From the NCBI GenBank assembly GCA_947478535.1, contig CANJXD010000329.1, positions 1 to 6,735 of the forward strand: 6,735 bases of DNA, given 5' to 3'. The translations under genes were made by a program, and so were the position numbers. This DNA comes from Acetobacteraceae bacterium. GTDB taxonomy: Bacteria; Pseudomonadota; Alphaproteobacteria; Acetobacterales; Acetobacteraceae. This document shows, piece by piece, positions 1 to 6,597 of the stretch (the first letter of the stretch is position 1; each line of letters starts with the position of its first letter). The notes under the pieces are model-generated. The model was not told the DNA's origin, ran no database searches, and saw nothing but the letters and a program-made list of their open reading frames with translations.

Positions 1-1338
1 CTGATGCCCTTCACCTTCGCCATGAATCCGCTGCCCGCGCTGTTGCTGCTGGCGTCGATCTCGGTCGCCGGCGCCTTCGGCGGCTCGATCACCTCGATCC
101 TGATGAACATACCTGGCGATGCCTCCTCCGCTGCCACGGCCTATGACGGCTATCCGATGGCGCAGCAGGGCAAGGCGCGGGTGGCGATGGGGCTTTCGGT
201 CGGCGCCTCGCTGGTCGGCGGCGCCGTCGGCGTGGTCTTGCTGGCGACATTGTCGGAGCCGGTCGCGCAGATCGCGCTGCTGGTCGGGCCGGCGGATGCC
301 TTCGCGCTCGGCATCCTGGGGCTGACCATCGTGGCCGCCGCCTCCTCAGGCAATACGCTGAAGGCGCTGATGATGGGCTGCCTGGGGCTTGGCGTCAGCT
401 TCATCGGGCAGGACAGCGTGCTGGGCAAGACGCGCTTCGCCTTCGGCTCGGTCTATCTGGAAGCCGGCATCGATTTCGTCACGGTGACGATCGGGCTTTT
501 CGCCATCACCGAGATCATATTCATGATGCGTACCGGCGGCACCATTGCGCGCGGCGGCGCCTTGCAGGGCAGCGTCTGGCAGGGGATCGTCGATACCTTC
601 CGCTATCCCCGCGCGCTGTGGGGCAGCGTGAGTGTCGGCGCCATCATTGGCGTGATTCCCGGCGTCGGCGCCACGGCGGCCAACTTCCTCTCCTACTCCA
701 TCGCCAAGCGCACGTCGCGCACGCCGGAGATGTTCGGCAAGGGCTCGCCGGAGGGGGTGATCGCGCCGGAGGCCTCCAACAATTCCTGCATCCCAACCAG
801 CCTGATTCCGGCACTCACGCTCGGCATTCCAGGTGGCGTCACATCGGCGATCCTGCTGGTGGCCATCACCATCCATGGCATCCGCCCGGGGCCGATGCTT
901 TTTCAGTCGAGCCCGGAACTGGTCTACGGATTCTTCGCCGGACTGATGATCGCGACCTTCGCCGCCGCCGTGCTCTGCGTGGCGATGATCCCCTGGTTCG
1001 CGCTGATCACCATCGTGCGCGTGGAACTGATGGCACCCGTGCTGATCGTCGTCGCCCTCGCCGGCGCCTATGCCACGCAGCGCAGCGTGACCGACGTGTT
1101 CGTCGCCATCGCCTTCGGGTTGCTGGGGTATCTGTTGCGTCGTAACGGCTTCTCGCTGGTGCCGCTGATCATCGGCCTGGTGCTGGGCGCGCTGGTGGAG
1201 AAATCCTTCCATCAGGCGCTGCAGATCTCCGGCGGGGACTACATGATCTTCCTCACGAGCCCGATCTGCGCCGTGATCCTCGCCAGCTGTGTCGCCATGC
1301 TGGCACTGCCTGGCTTCAAGCGCCGCTTCAGCGGCTGA
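1..1338 (+). CDS. TctA-family large permease of a tripartite tricarboxylate transporter (5'-partial)
   Basis: Large membrane subunit of a TTT transporter, which takes up carboxylates with a periplasmic TctC-type binding protein and a small TctB subunit. The frame is open to base 1 and about 445 residues are visible. The family is usually about 500, so some 50-60 N-terminal residues lie outside; the ATG at 4 is internal. Seen in order: the N-terminal family motif GGSITSILMNIPGDASSA (from about base 79) followed by DGYPMAQQGKA; the second conserved block GVIPGVGATAANFLSY (near 649); then FGKGSPEGVIAPEASNN and LTLGIPGG (about 733-837). Long hydrophobic stretches fill the rest, giving many membrane segments, and the protein ends in a basic tail. 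The usual ENNA-GG segment reads ASNNSCIPTS here, a subgroup variant. It is followed after 13 bases by the M20 gene, so they are probably co-transcribed. The substrate cannot be told from the sequence. The tctB and tctC partners, if local, lie upstream of the window. Confidence 0.95.
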   Translation: MMPFTFAMNPLPALLLLASISVAGAFGGSITSILMNIPGDASSAATAYDGYPMAQQGKARVAMGLSVGASLVGGAVGVVLLATLSEPVAQIALLVGPADAFALGILGLTIVAAASSGNTLKALMMGCLGLGVSFIGQDSVLGKTRFAFGSVYLEAGIDFVTVTIGLFAITEIIFMMRTGGTIARGGALQGSVWQGIVDTFRYPRALWGSVSVGAIIGVIPGVGATAANFLSYSIAKRTSRTPEMFGKGSPEGVIAPEASNNSCIPTSLIPALTLGIPGGVTSAILLVAITIHGIRPGPMLFQSSPELVYGFFAGLMIATFAAAVLCVAMIPWFALITIVRVELMAPVLIVVALAGAYATQRSVTDVFVAIAFGLLGYLLRRNGFSLVPLIIGLVLGALVEKSFHQALQISGGDYMIFLTSPICAVILASCVAMLALPGFKRRFSG

Positions 1339-1341
1339 TGC

Positions 1342-1346
1342 GGAGG
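1342..1346 (+). promoter_or_regulatory. Ribosome binding site of the M20 gene
   Basis: GGAGG lies in the 13-base gap after the permease stop, five bases before the ATG at 1352. This decides the start: the frame is open further upstream to 1289, but that stretch overlaps the permease and shows no family similarity. Confidence 0.8.
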
Positions 1347-1351
1347 CTCCG

Positions 1352-2569
1352 ATGCCCGATCCCGCCCTTGCTGCCCGGCTCAACGCGCACATCGCGAACG
1401 AGCGCTGCAAGCAGCTACTGATAGACATCGTCCGCGTGCCGAGCCCGCAGACCGACCTGTTCGAGGCCGAGCCGCAACTGAAGATCTTCATCGCCACCGC
1501 CGTGGAGCCACGCCTGCGCGCCATGGGCTTCCACATCCGGCACGACGCGATGGGCAACCTGATCGGCGAGATCGGCGAGGACGCGACCGGGCGTTCGCTG
1601 ATGCTCATCACCAACGCGATGAACCAGCCGCAGGCGACAATGGGCAACGCCTATGCCGGCGACGTCATCGATGCCCGCCCGCACGGCCTGCCTGGCGAGG
1701 CGGTGCTGGGCAAGGGCGCAAGCGAGCAGAAGGGCCCCATGGCCTCGGTGTTCGCAGCGCTCGAAGCGGTGATGGCGGAAGGTCTGCCGATCCGCGGACG
1801 CCTCATCGTGCTGTGCTGCACCTCCGGCGAGACCGGGCGGCACGACGCGATCCGCAGCGTCGTGGAAGGCGCGGGCGTGCGTGCCGAGATGGCGGTCCTC
1901 GGCGGGACCGGGTTGAAGATCACGCTCGGTAATCGCGGGCGGATCGACGTTCATGCCACGGTGCATGGCGCACCATGCCATTCGTCCCGGCCGCATGATG
2001 GCTGCAACGCGATCACCGGCGCGATTGAGGTGATCCGCCGCGTCATCGCCGGCTTCGACCCGGGCGTGCCGCATCCCGCGCTCGGGCCGCGCACGCTGAC
2101 CGCGAACCACATCCGCAGCCTGCCCGAGGCGACACACACCGTTCAGGACTGCTGCGCCATCACCTTCGACCGCCGCCTACTGCCCGGCGATGATCCGCAG
2201 GCCGCCTTCGCGGAGATCAAGGCGCTGGCGATGCAGGTGGACGGCCAGCCGGACCCCGCCAGCGGCAAGCCCTGGCGCGTGGAGGTGGAACTCGGCGCCT
2301 TCATGCATCCAAACCTCGTCGCACCCGACGCCGCTGTGGTGACGGCGCTGCAATCGGCGGCGCGCCAGATGGTGGGACATGAGATGGTGACCTGGTACGC
2401 GCCCTCGGCCTTCGACCAAGGCTACCTGAACCACATGGGCATCGCGACGGTGAACTTCGGCGCCGGCGAGCACATGTTCGCCCACACGGATCTCGACATG
2501 GCGTCGGTGGACCGCGTCACCGAAGGCGCGCGGGTGCTTGCGGGGCTGATCGCCGATCGGGTCTGCTGA
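1352..2569 (+). CDS. M20-family peptidase/deacylase-like hydrolase with a divergent metal site
   Basis: A 405-residue protein with the architecture of ArgE/DapE/CPG2-type hydrolases: a catalytic domain split around a dimerisation domain (roughly residues 190-310). M20 enzymes cleave amide bonds of peptides or N-acyl amino acids in the cytoplasm using two metals. The fold signature is clear: GKGASEQKG (120-128), TSGETG (157-162), LGNRGRIDV (192-200), HSSRPHDGCNAI (210-221), FDRRLLPGD (272-280) and FGAGEHMFAHTDLD (369-382). Several textbook ligands are changed by eye alignment. The HxD metal motif reads NAM (88-90), the bridging Asp is Glu125, the catalytic/metal Glu-Glu pair is Gly159-Glu160, and the next acidic ligand of the GEPT motif is Gly. 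The late His (His378) and dimerisation-domain His210 remain. It may be a subfamily with altered chemistry or metal use, or a binding protein. No signal peptide is seen. The start is set by GGAGG. Its position after a TctA gene suggests it acts on the imported solute. Confidence 0.88.
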   Translation: MPDPALAARLNAHIANERCKQLLIDIVRVPSPQTDLFEAEPQLKIFIATAVEPRLRAMGFHIRHDAMGNLIGEIGEDATGRSLMLITNAMNQPQATMGNAYAGDVIDARPHGLPGEAVLGKGASEQKGPMASVFAALEAVMAEGLPIRGRLIVLCCTSGETGRHDAIRSVVEGAGVRAEMAVLGGTGLKITLGNRGRIDVHATVHGAPCHSSRPHDGCNAITGAIEVIRRVIAGFDPGVPHPALGPRTLTANHIRSLPEATHTVQDCCAITFDRRLLPGDDPQAAFAEIKALAMQVDGQPDPASGKPWRVEVELGAFMHPNLVAPDAAVVTALQSAARQMVGHEMVTWYAPSAFDQGYLNHMGIATVNFGAGEHMFAHTDLDMASVDRVTEGARVLAGLIADRVC

Positions 2570-2570
2570 G

Positions 2571-4016
2571 TCAGTGAACAGGTAGCGTCAGCGGCGCGAT
2601 GGCGTCGCCGGCGCGCTTCAGCCAGTCGTGGTTCGGGGCGTCGCGCAGCATGCGCTGCTGGCTTTCCGCCAGCACGCCCATCGCCTCCGTCAGGTCGAGG
2701 CCGACCGGGCGACCGTCTCGCAGCACGTACTCGCCGCCGACGAAGACGTGGCGCACCGCGCGGTCCGCTGCATGGAACACCAGGCTCCGCAACGGGTCGC
2801 GGGCCGGCACCATCAGCGGATGGTCGAGCGCGACCAGCACCAAATCCGCCGTAGCGCCTTCCGCCAGCCGCCCGAGATCGGGCCGGCCGAGCGCATCCGC
2901 GCCGCCGACGGTCGCGGCGTGGAAGACCGTGGCGGTGTCGGCCGTCGCGATATCGTTGGTCGCGTTGCGGGCCAGCAGGATCGCCAGGCGCATCTCCTCG
3001 ATCGGGTTGTGCGGCGCGCAATCCGTGCCGATCGCCATGCGCACACCGCGCGCGCGGTAGCGGCCGAAATTGTCGAGGTGTTCGCCGTAGCGCGCGAAGG
3101 GGCTCGGGCAATGCGCCACCGTCGCGCCGCTGTCGGCGATCAGCCCGAGGTCGCGCGCGCCATGCCAGCGCACGGAAGGATGCTCGTCGAGAAAGATCGC
3201 GTGGCCGAGGATGCTGCGCGGCGTCAGCAGGCCGAGCTGCGCCGCCCACTGGATCGGCGTGATGCCGTGGCGGCGGACCATCTCCCGCACTTCCACCACG
3301 GATTGGGCGATATGCGTGGTGAAGGGGCGGTTGCTCGACTCCGCCAGCGCCATGGCCTCGCGCAGCAGGTCTTCTTCCACCGTGTCGATCTGGGCGGGGA
3401 AGACGATGCCGGTCAGGCGGCCGGAGGGATCCTGCTCAGCACGCTTCATCCAGCCCAGTGCCTGGTCGAGGCCGGCGCGGCCCATCGGCGCGTCCCAGGT
3501 CCAGGTCACCGTCTGCGGCGCGGTCATCCCCCAGCGCGCGCTGGCGAAGCCTGGGCCGGCCCAGACGCGCAGCCCGCTCGCGCGCATGATGTCGAGCCAC
3601 TCCGCGAAAGGTGCCGACAGGTCCACCACGCTGGTCACACCCGCTGCGAGAAGTTCCGCATAGGCCAGCCGCATGCCCGCGGCGCGCCCGGGCGCATCGA
3701 GCTTGAAGGCGATCAGGCGCTCATACAGGCCGGTCATCTGGTGTTCCGGCAAGCCGTGGTCCTCGCGCACGCCGCGATAGGCGGGCTCGGTCGTCGGGTG
3801 GCTGTGCAGGTCGACCAGGCCAGGCATGGCCATCAGCGCGCGGCCGTCAATCACAGAGGCGCCTTTGGGGGGCGGTGCGGCCGGGTCGTGTGGCCCTATG
3901 CGTGAGATTTGGCCATTCTGGAGTAGGATGTCCACATCGCGCGCGTAGCAATGCGCGCCGGACGCGGCATCCCAGAGCACTGCCCAGGACAAATCGCTGA
4001 TCAGGGTTGTGGCCAT
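2571..4016 (-). CDS. TRZ/ATZ-type metal-dependent amidohydrolase (COG0402-like)
   Basis: A 481-residue cytoplasmic amidohydrolase of the chlorohydrolase/cytosine deaminase-like group, which hydrolyses C-N or C-Cl bonds on rings and amidines; the substrate here is unknown. Visible features: a small N-terminal beta-sandwich part (about 1-60), the metal motif PGLVDLHSHP with His71 and His73, His235 in THIAQS, His272 in LGHAIFLD, ATVAHCPSPFARYG (298-311), and the beta-8 Asp332 in AIGTDCAPHNPIEEMR. The C-terminal sandwich strand is FVGGEYVLRDGRPVG (425-439). Length is normal and the gene looks intact. The family usually has HxxE on strand 5, where the Glu takes part in catalysis; here it is His235-Ile-Ala-Gln238. 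The start is the ATG at 4016, preceded by GAGGAG with a 7-base gap; the open frame continues upstream but only through debris. It converges on the M20 gene with one base between stops and no visible hairpin terminator. Confidence 0.92.
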   Translation of the reverse strand: MATTLISDLSWAVLWDAASGAHCYARDVDILLQNGQISRIGPHDPAAPPPKGASVIDGRALMAMPGLVDLHSHPTTEPAYRGVREDHGLPEHQMTGLYERLIAFKLDAPGRAAGMRLAYAELLAAGVTSVVDLSAPFAEWLDIMRASGLRVWAGPGFASARWGMTAPQTVTWTWDAPMGRAGLDQALGWMKRAEQDPSGRLTGIVFPAQIDTVEEDLLREAMALAESSNRPFTTHIAQSVVEVREMVRRHGITPIQWAAQLGLLTPRSILGHAIFLDEHPSVRWHGARDLGLIADSGATVAHCPSPFARYGEHLDNFGRYRARGVRMAIGTDCAPHNPIEEMRLAILLARNATNDIATADTATVFHAATVGGADALGRPDLGRLAEGATADLVLVALDHPLMVPARDPLRSLVFHAADRAVRHVFVGGEYVLRDGRPVGLDLTEAMGVLAESQQRMLRDAPNHDWLKRAGDAIAPLTLPVH

Positions 4017-4023
4017 GCTTGCG

Positions 4024-4029
4024 CTCCTC
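4024..4029 (-). promoter_or_regulatory. Ribosome binding site of the amidohydrolase
   Basis: On the minus strand GAGGAG stands seven bases before the ATG at 4016. This supports that start over any start in the long open frame reaching back to 4475, which runs through the IS21 debris in a frame not used by istB. Confidence 0.75.
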
Positions 4030-4092
4030 GTCGCTGTGGCGGCGATGATGCGGCGCGTCCCGAGAAGCGCGCAAGCGTCAGCGCGCGGGGTT

Positions 4093-4165
4093 CGGCACCG
4101 CGGCGCGCGGACCGGGCGGCCGTCGCGCAGCGCGACCTCGCCGCCGATCAGCGCAGGCACCGACG
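4093..4165 (-). pseudogene. Probable C-terminal fossil of a second amidohydrolase
   Basis: The minus-strand frame at 4110-4151 reads LIGGEVALRDGRPV. The intact neighbour has FVGGEYVLRDGRPV in its C-terminal beta-sandwich, so 12 of 14 residues agree. At base level 4110-4151 and 2703-2744 agree at 34 of 42 positions by hand count. This strand is usual near the C-terminus of TRZ/ATZ amidohydrolases. The upstream side is cut by the istB fragment at about 4198. No stop lies in this frame before the neighbour's start; a stop at 4078-4080 in another frame may be the old end after a frameshift. A run of seven G (plus strand, just above 4170) could be a slip site. The piece fits a former tandem amidohydrolase gene lost to the IS element. 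The match is short, so this is only moderately sure. Confidence 0.5.
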
Positions 4166-4197
4166 AGTGATGCGGGGGGGCAGCATGGTGCCGACGC

Positions 4198-4575
4198 GCG
4201 GGCGAACTGCACGCGGTAGCCGCTGTCGATGAGGGCATATCCAAGTGCCGCGGCGAGGTGGCTCTTGCCGGTGCATAGTGGCCCGAAGGCCAGAATGTTG
4301 GCGCCCTTTTTGAGCCAGCCGTCGCCGGCGGCGAGCGCCATGACCTGCGCCTTGCTGACCATCGGCACGGCGTCGCAGTCGAAGCTGTCGATGGTCTTGT
4401 CGGGCGGCAGCCTGGCCTCCTCCAGATGACGCTGGATGCGCCGGTTGGCTCGCTCGGCCATTTCGTGCTCGGCAAGGGCGGCGAGATCGGGCCAGACCAG
4501 CTTGATGGCGCGAAGGCGGAGATCGGTGAGGGCCAGGGAAAGGCGGCCGGTGTCGATGCTGTGGGTCGCGGTCAT
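4198..4575 (-). pseudogene. istB: istB fragment (IS21 ATP-binding helper), N-terminal half
   Basis: IstB is the AAA+ ATPase that helps the IstA transposase; full length is about 250 residues. Here about 126 recognisable residues remain: EHEMAERANRRIQRHLEEAR (36-55), then PMVSKAQVMALAAGDGWLKKG, then a Walker A loop GPLCTGKS (98-105) that still fits GxxxxGK[ST] although GPPGxGKS is usual, and finally GYRVQFAR. After that the frame runs through unrelated sequence to a stop at 4078, making a 165-residue chimera. Walker B and the C-terminal half are missing. Near residues 29-36 (WPDLAALAEHE) about 20 residues usual for this subgroup seem to be absent, as if two LA(A)LAE-like repeats had recombined. 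The ATG at 4575 overlaps the istA stop. Non-functional. Confidence 0.85.
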
Positions 4576-5066
4576 GCAGCGTCTCCCAGGCTCAGTGTGC
4601 CGAGGTTCTCATAGGCCGCGAGCGGTGGGTGGGAGACGGTGATCGCGGGCAGCGCAGCCGGGTCAGGCAGGAAATGGGCGCGGAGGAGCGCCATGTCGGG
4701 CAGGCGGCCGGCGACCAACTCGACCGCGATCAGGCTGGCGAGGTCCGCCTCGCAGGCGCGCTCATGGGCGAGGGCGAGGAGTTCCACTGTGATGCGGCAG
4801 GCCAGGCGTTCCGGCATGGCGGCGCGCAGGGCATGGATGACGGGGCGGTAGTCGATGACATGGCCATGTCGGCCATCGGGTCGGGCTCGGCCGCCAGGCA
4901 GCGTGAACTGGTTCGGGCCACCGAGATAGATATCGAGGCGCTCGTCAAAGAGGCGGAGGCGTAGTCGGTGGCCGATCAGCCGGGAAGGGACACTGTAGAA
5001 CACCCTGCGCAGCATGAAGCCGCGGGAGGAGGTGACGGTGAGGACCGCCTCCTCGTGGTCGGCGGT
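4572..5066 (-). pseudogene. istA: istA fragment (IS21 transposase), C-terminal part
   Basis: About 161 residues of the C-terminal beta-barrel and tail of an IS21-type transposase of some 500 residues. Seen: HEEAVLTVTSSRGFMLRRVF, VPSRLIGHRLRLRLFDERLD, TLPGGRARPDG, then MPERLACRITVELLALAHER and the tail before the TGA at 4572-4574. The DDE catalytic core and N-terminal helix-turn-helix are missing. Between VIHALR and AAMPERLAC (near base 4824) roughly 30 residues that usually carry a KPMALLNLVYRD-like segment appear to be deleted in frame. Upstream of about 5057-5066 the frame is only the antisense of the DUF3489 gene. Non-functional. Confidence 0.85.
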
Positions 5067-5074
5067 GCGCTGGG

Positions 5075-5466
5075 GTGCGCGACACCGCCGCGGCCATACT
5101 CGCCGCCTGGGCCGACGAGGCGAACCGGAAAGACGATATGATCGTGGCCTTGGACGCGCCGATGCAGGCGCTCCGCACCCTGCTCGCCGGCAAGCCCGCC
5201 CACGTCGCCCGCGAGTCGGGCGCGCCGCGCAAGCCGCGCGAGGGCACGAAGCAGGAGCAGGTGGTGGCCATGCTGCGCCGGCCGAAGGGCGCGACGGTCG
5301 CGCAGATCGCCGAGGCCCCCGGCTGGGCGCAGCACACGGTCCGCGGCGTCTTCGCCGGGCTGACGAAGAAGGGCCACGCGGTCGAGGTGAAGTCGCGCGA
5401 GCGGATGGTCGGCCCCAACAAGGCCGGCGCACGCGGGTCCCACCCGTCTATCACCTGCCGGCCTGA
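5075..5466 (+). pseudogene. DUF3489-domain protein, 5'-truncated and frameshifted
   Basis: The DUF3489 core is plain: PRKPREGTKQEQVVAMLRR, ATVAQIAEAPGWAQHTVRGV, FAGLTKKGHAVEV and VGPNKAGARGS. The family is small and of unproven function; the repeated helices look like a winged-helix DNA-binding unit (inference). The frame is open from 5042, but the first native-looking residues (DTAAAILAAWADE) begin near 5078, right after the istA fragment. The original start is therefore lost or replaced; a GTG at 5075 without a clear ribosome site is the only candidate. Near 5441-5446 the frame breaks: the family ending, roughly S-Y/H-T-V-Y-x-(I/L)-A, is regained in the +1 frame as VYHLPA and stop at 5464-5466. 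This is explained by loss of one base (CACACC to CACCC). Unrepaired, translation reads on to 5677 and overlaps the gntR start. Confidence 0.75.
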
Positions 5467-5655
5467 CCACCGCGCCGGCCTTCTTGAGGGCTCGCCGCCG
5501 CCCCTGAGCTTCCCCCGTCGACGCGCGAGGCCGTCCGACGCGTCACACCATCGATGCGCTCTCGGCTGCGGCTATGCCGGCCGGACAGCGAAAGGGGCGA
5601 CCGACGGGAGTTCGCCACTTGCGCCCGGACCGGCTCGGCGGCAGGATCGTGCACG

Positions 5656-6312
5656 ATGCAGGATGCACGAGAGCTGACGCGAGTTGGATTGGCGACGCAG
5701 GTTCGCGCCCGGCTGCTCGAACGCATCATGGACCGCGACCTCCCGCCGGGAGCACGCCTCAACATCGACGCCCTGGCCCGCGAGATGGGCGTCAGTTCCT
5801 CCCCCCTCCGCGAAGCGCTCGCGGCGCTTGCAGCGCGCGGCCTGGTCCGCAACGAGGCGTTCCTCGGCTTCTCCGTGGCGCCGATGCCGGATGCAGGGTT
5901 CCTGCACGCCATGTTCGATACCCGCCTGCGCCTGGAACCCTGGCTGGCGGCATGCGCCGCGAGCCGGATCACCCAGGCGCAGCTTGCACAGCTTCACGGC
6001 GCGCTCGCAGGCATGGCGCCCGAGGCGCGCCAGGGCCCCTGGCAGCGCCACAACGCCCACGCCACCGCCGATGAGAGCTTCCACGACACTATCGCCGAGG
6101 CATCCGGCAATGCGCCGGCGCGTCAGGCGCTCGCGGCCCTGAACGCGCAAATCCATATCTCGCGCCTCTACCTCGCTGCACAGACCGGTGCGGAGATGAC
6201 GGTTGCCGAGCACCAGCGCCTGCTTGCCGCCCTCGAGGCCCGAGACCCAGCGGCCGCCGAGGCAGCGATGACCGCCCATCTCGAAGGCTCCCGGGAGCGT
6301 CTCGTGCCATGA
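5656..6312 (+). CDS. GntR-family transcriptional regulator, FadR/FCD subfamily
   Basis: A 218-residue regulator of normal length. The N-terminal winged helix (about 10-75) shows VRARLLERIM, PPGARLNIDALAREMGVSSS and PLREALAALAARGLV. The C-terminal all-helical FCD ligand domain (about 85-210) has RLRLEPWLAACAASRIT, then ADESFHDTIAEASGN, AEHQRLLAAL and AMTAHLEGS. Asp139, His143, His186 and His208 have the spacing of the Asp/Asn-plus-three-His metal site of FCD proteins, which bind small carboxylates. The ATG at 5656 is chosen because similarity begins there; AGGA lies nine bases before it, and the 34 residues further upstream look unrelated. Its stop overlaps the start of the next gene (ATGA), so the pair is likely coupled and the regulator probably controls that sugar-acid gene. 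No clear operator was seen in 5467-5655. Confidence 0.92.
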   Translation: MQDARELTRVGLATQVRARLLERIMDRDLPPGARLNIDALAREMGVSSSPLREALAALAARGLVRNEAFLGFSVAPMPDAGFLHAMFDTRLRLEPWLAACAASRITQAQLAQLHGALAGMAPEARQGPWQRHNAHATADESFHDTIAEASGNAPARQALAALNAQIHISRLYLAAQTGAEMTVAEHQRLLAALEARDPAAAEAAMTAHLEGSRERLVP

Positions 6313-6590
6313 TCGACTCCGCCCTGACGCCGCTCGCCGACAGCGCGACCCGCATCTCGCGAATCCGTCTGCATCCGGTGCTCCATCAGATGCCCGACAG
6401 TCACGCCTACGGCATGGCCCGCGGCCTGACAGCCGCGCGCGGCGCGACCATCGTCGAGATCGAGACCAACACCGGCGTCACCGGCTGGGGCGAAGCGTGG
6501 GGGCCGCCCGACTTTCCCGCCGCCTATCTCGGCATGGTGGAGGCGCGTTGGCTCGGCGCGCGGCTGACCGACCACGCCGCCCTGTTCCAC
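6309..6590 (+). pseudogene. Mandelate racemase/muconate lactonizing enzyme-family gene, cut by an IS21 element
   Basis: The first 94 codons of an enolase-superfamily enzyme, usually 370-400 residues, which dehydrates or racemises sugar acids and related carboxylates. Visible are the N-terminal capping-domain strands TRISRIRLHPVL, then GATIVEIETNTGVTGWGEAWG, which carries the family's G-GWGEA signature, and PPDFPAAYLGMVEARWLG. The catalytic barrel with its Lys/His and metal-binding acids is not present. Native coding stops at the His codon 6588-6590, directly before the IS end; the frame then runs 29 codons through the IS to a stop at 6678-6680, making a 123-residue chimera that cannot be active. 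The ATG at 6309 overlaps the gntR stop. The rest of the gene probably lies beyond the IS, outside the window. Confidence 0.85.
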
Positions 6591-6597
6591 TGTCAAA

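Larger units (their letters stand above)
4198..5066 (-). mobile_element. IS21-family relic lacking both ends
   Basis: A degraded IS21-type element: the C-terminal third of istA, then the N-terminal half of istB, in the usual order with the ATGA overlap at 4572-4575. Most of istA (DNA-binding and DDE catalytic parts), the C-terminal half of istB and both terminal repeats are gone. The left junction (about 4198) meets amidohydrolase debris and the right junction (about 5057-5077) meets the DUF3489 gene. It cannot move by itself. Edges are approximate, set where family similarity stops. Confidence 0.85.

Noticed and set aside
346..1647. Long minus-strand open frame of 433 codons opposite the permease and M20 genes
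   Set aside because: Its translation is rich in Arg, Gly, Asp and His with no recognisable domain, as expected for the antisense of GC-rich genes, and it overlaps two well-supported genes.
2628..3905. Plus-strand open frame of 425 codons opposite the amidohydrolase
   Set aside because: Low-complexity, charged translation without family similarity; the minus-strand amidohydrolase has all its motifs.
4017..4475. N-terminal extension of the amidohydrolase to 4475
   Set aside because: The frame is open, but it runs through out-of-frame istB and debris, and GAGGAG before the ATG at 4016 fixes the start.
5485..5510. Possible hairpin AGGGC...GCCCCT after the DUF3489 gene as a terminator
   Set aside because: The stem is short with a bulge and no T-run follows; such pairing is common by chance at this GC content.
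5518..5544. CGACGCG repeated at 5519 and 5536, with the palindrome GACGCGTC, as a GntR operator
   Set aside because: It lies more than 100 bases before the start, does not resemble the known TnGTnnnACnA-type sites, and is likely chance in GC-rich sequence.
5554..5655. Upstream start at 5554 for the GntR regulator
   Set aside because: The extra 34 residues show no family similarity; the ATG at 5656 gives a normal N-terminus and has AGGA before it.
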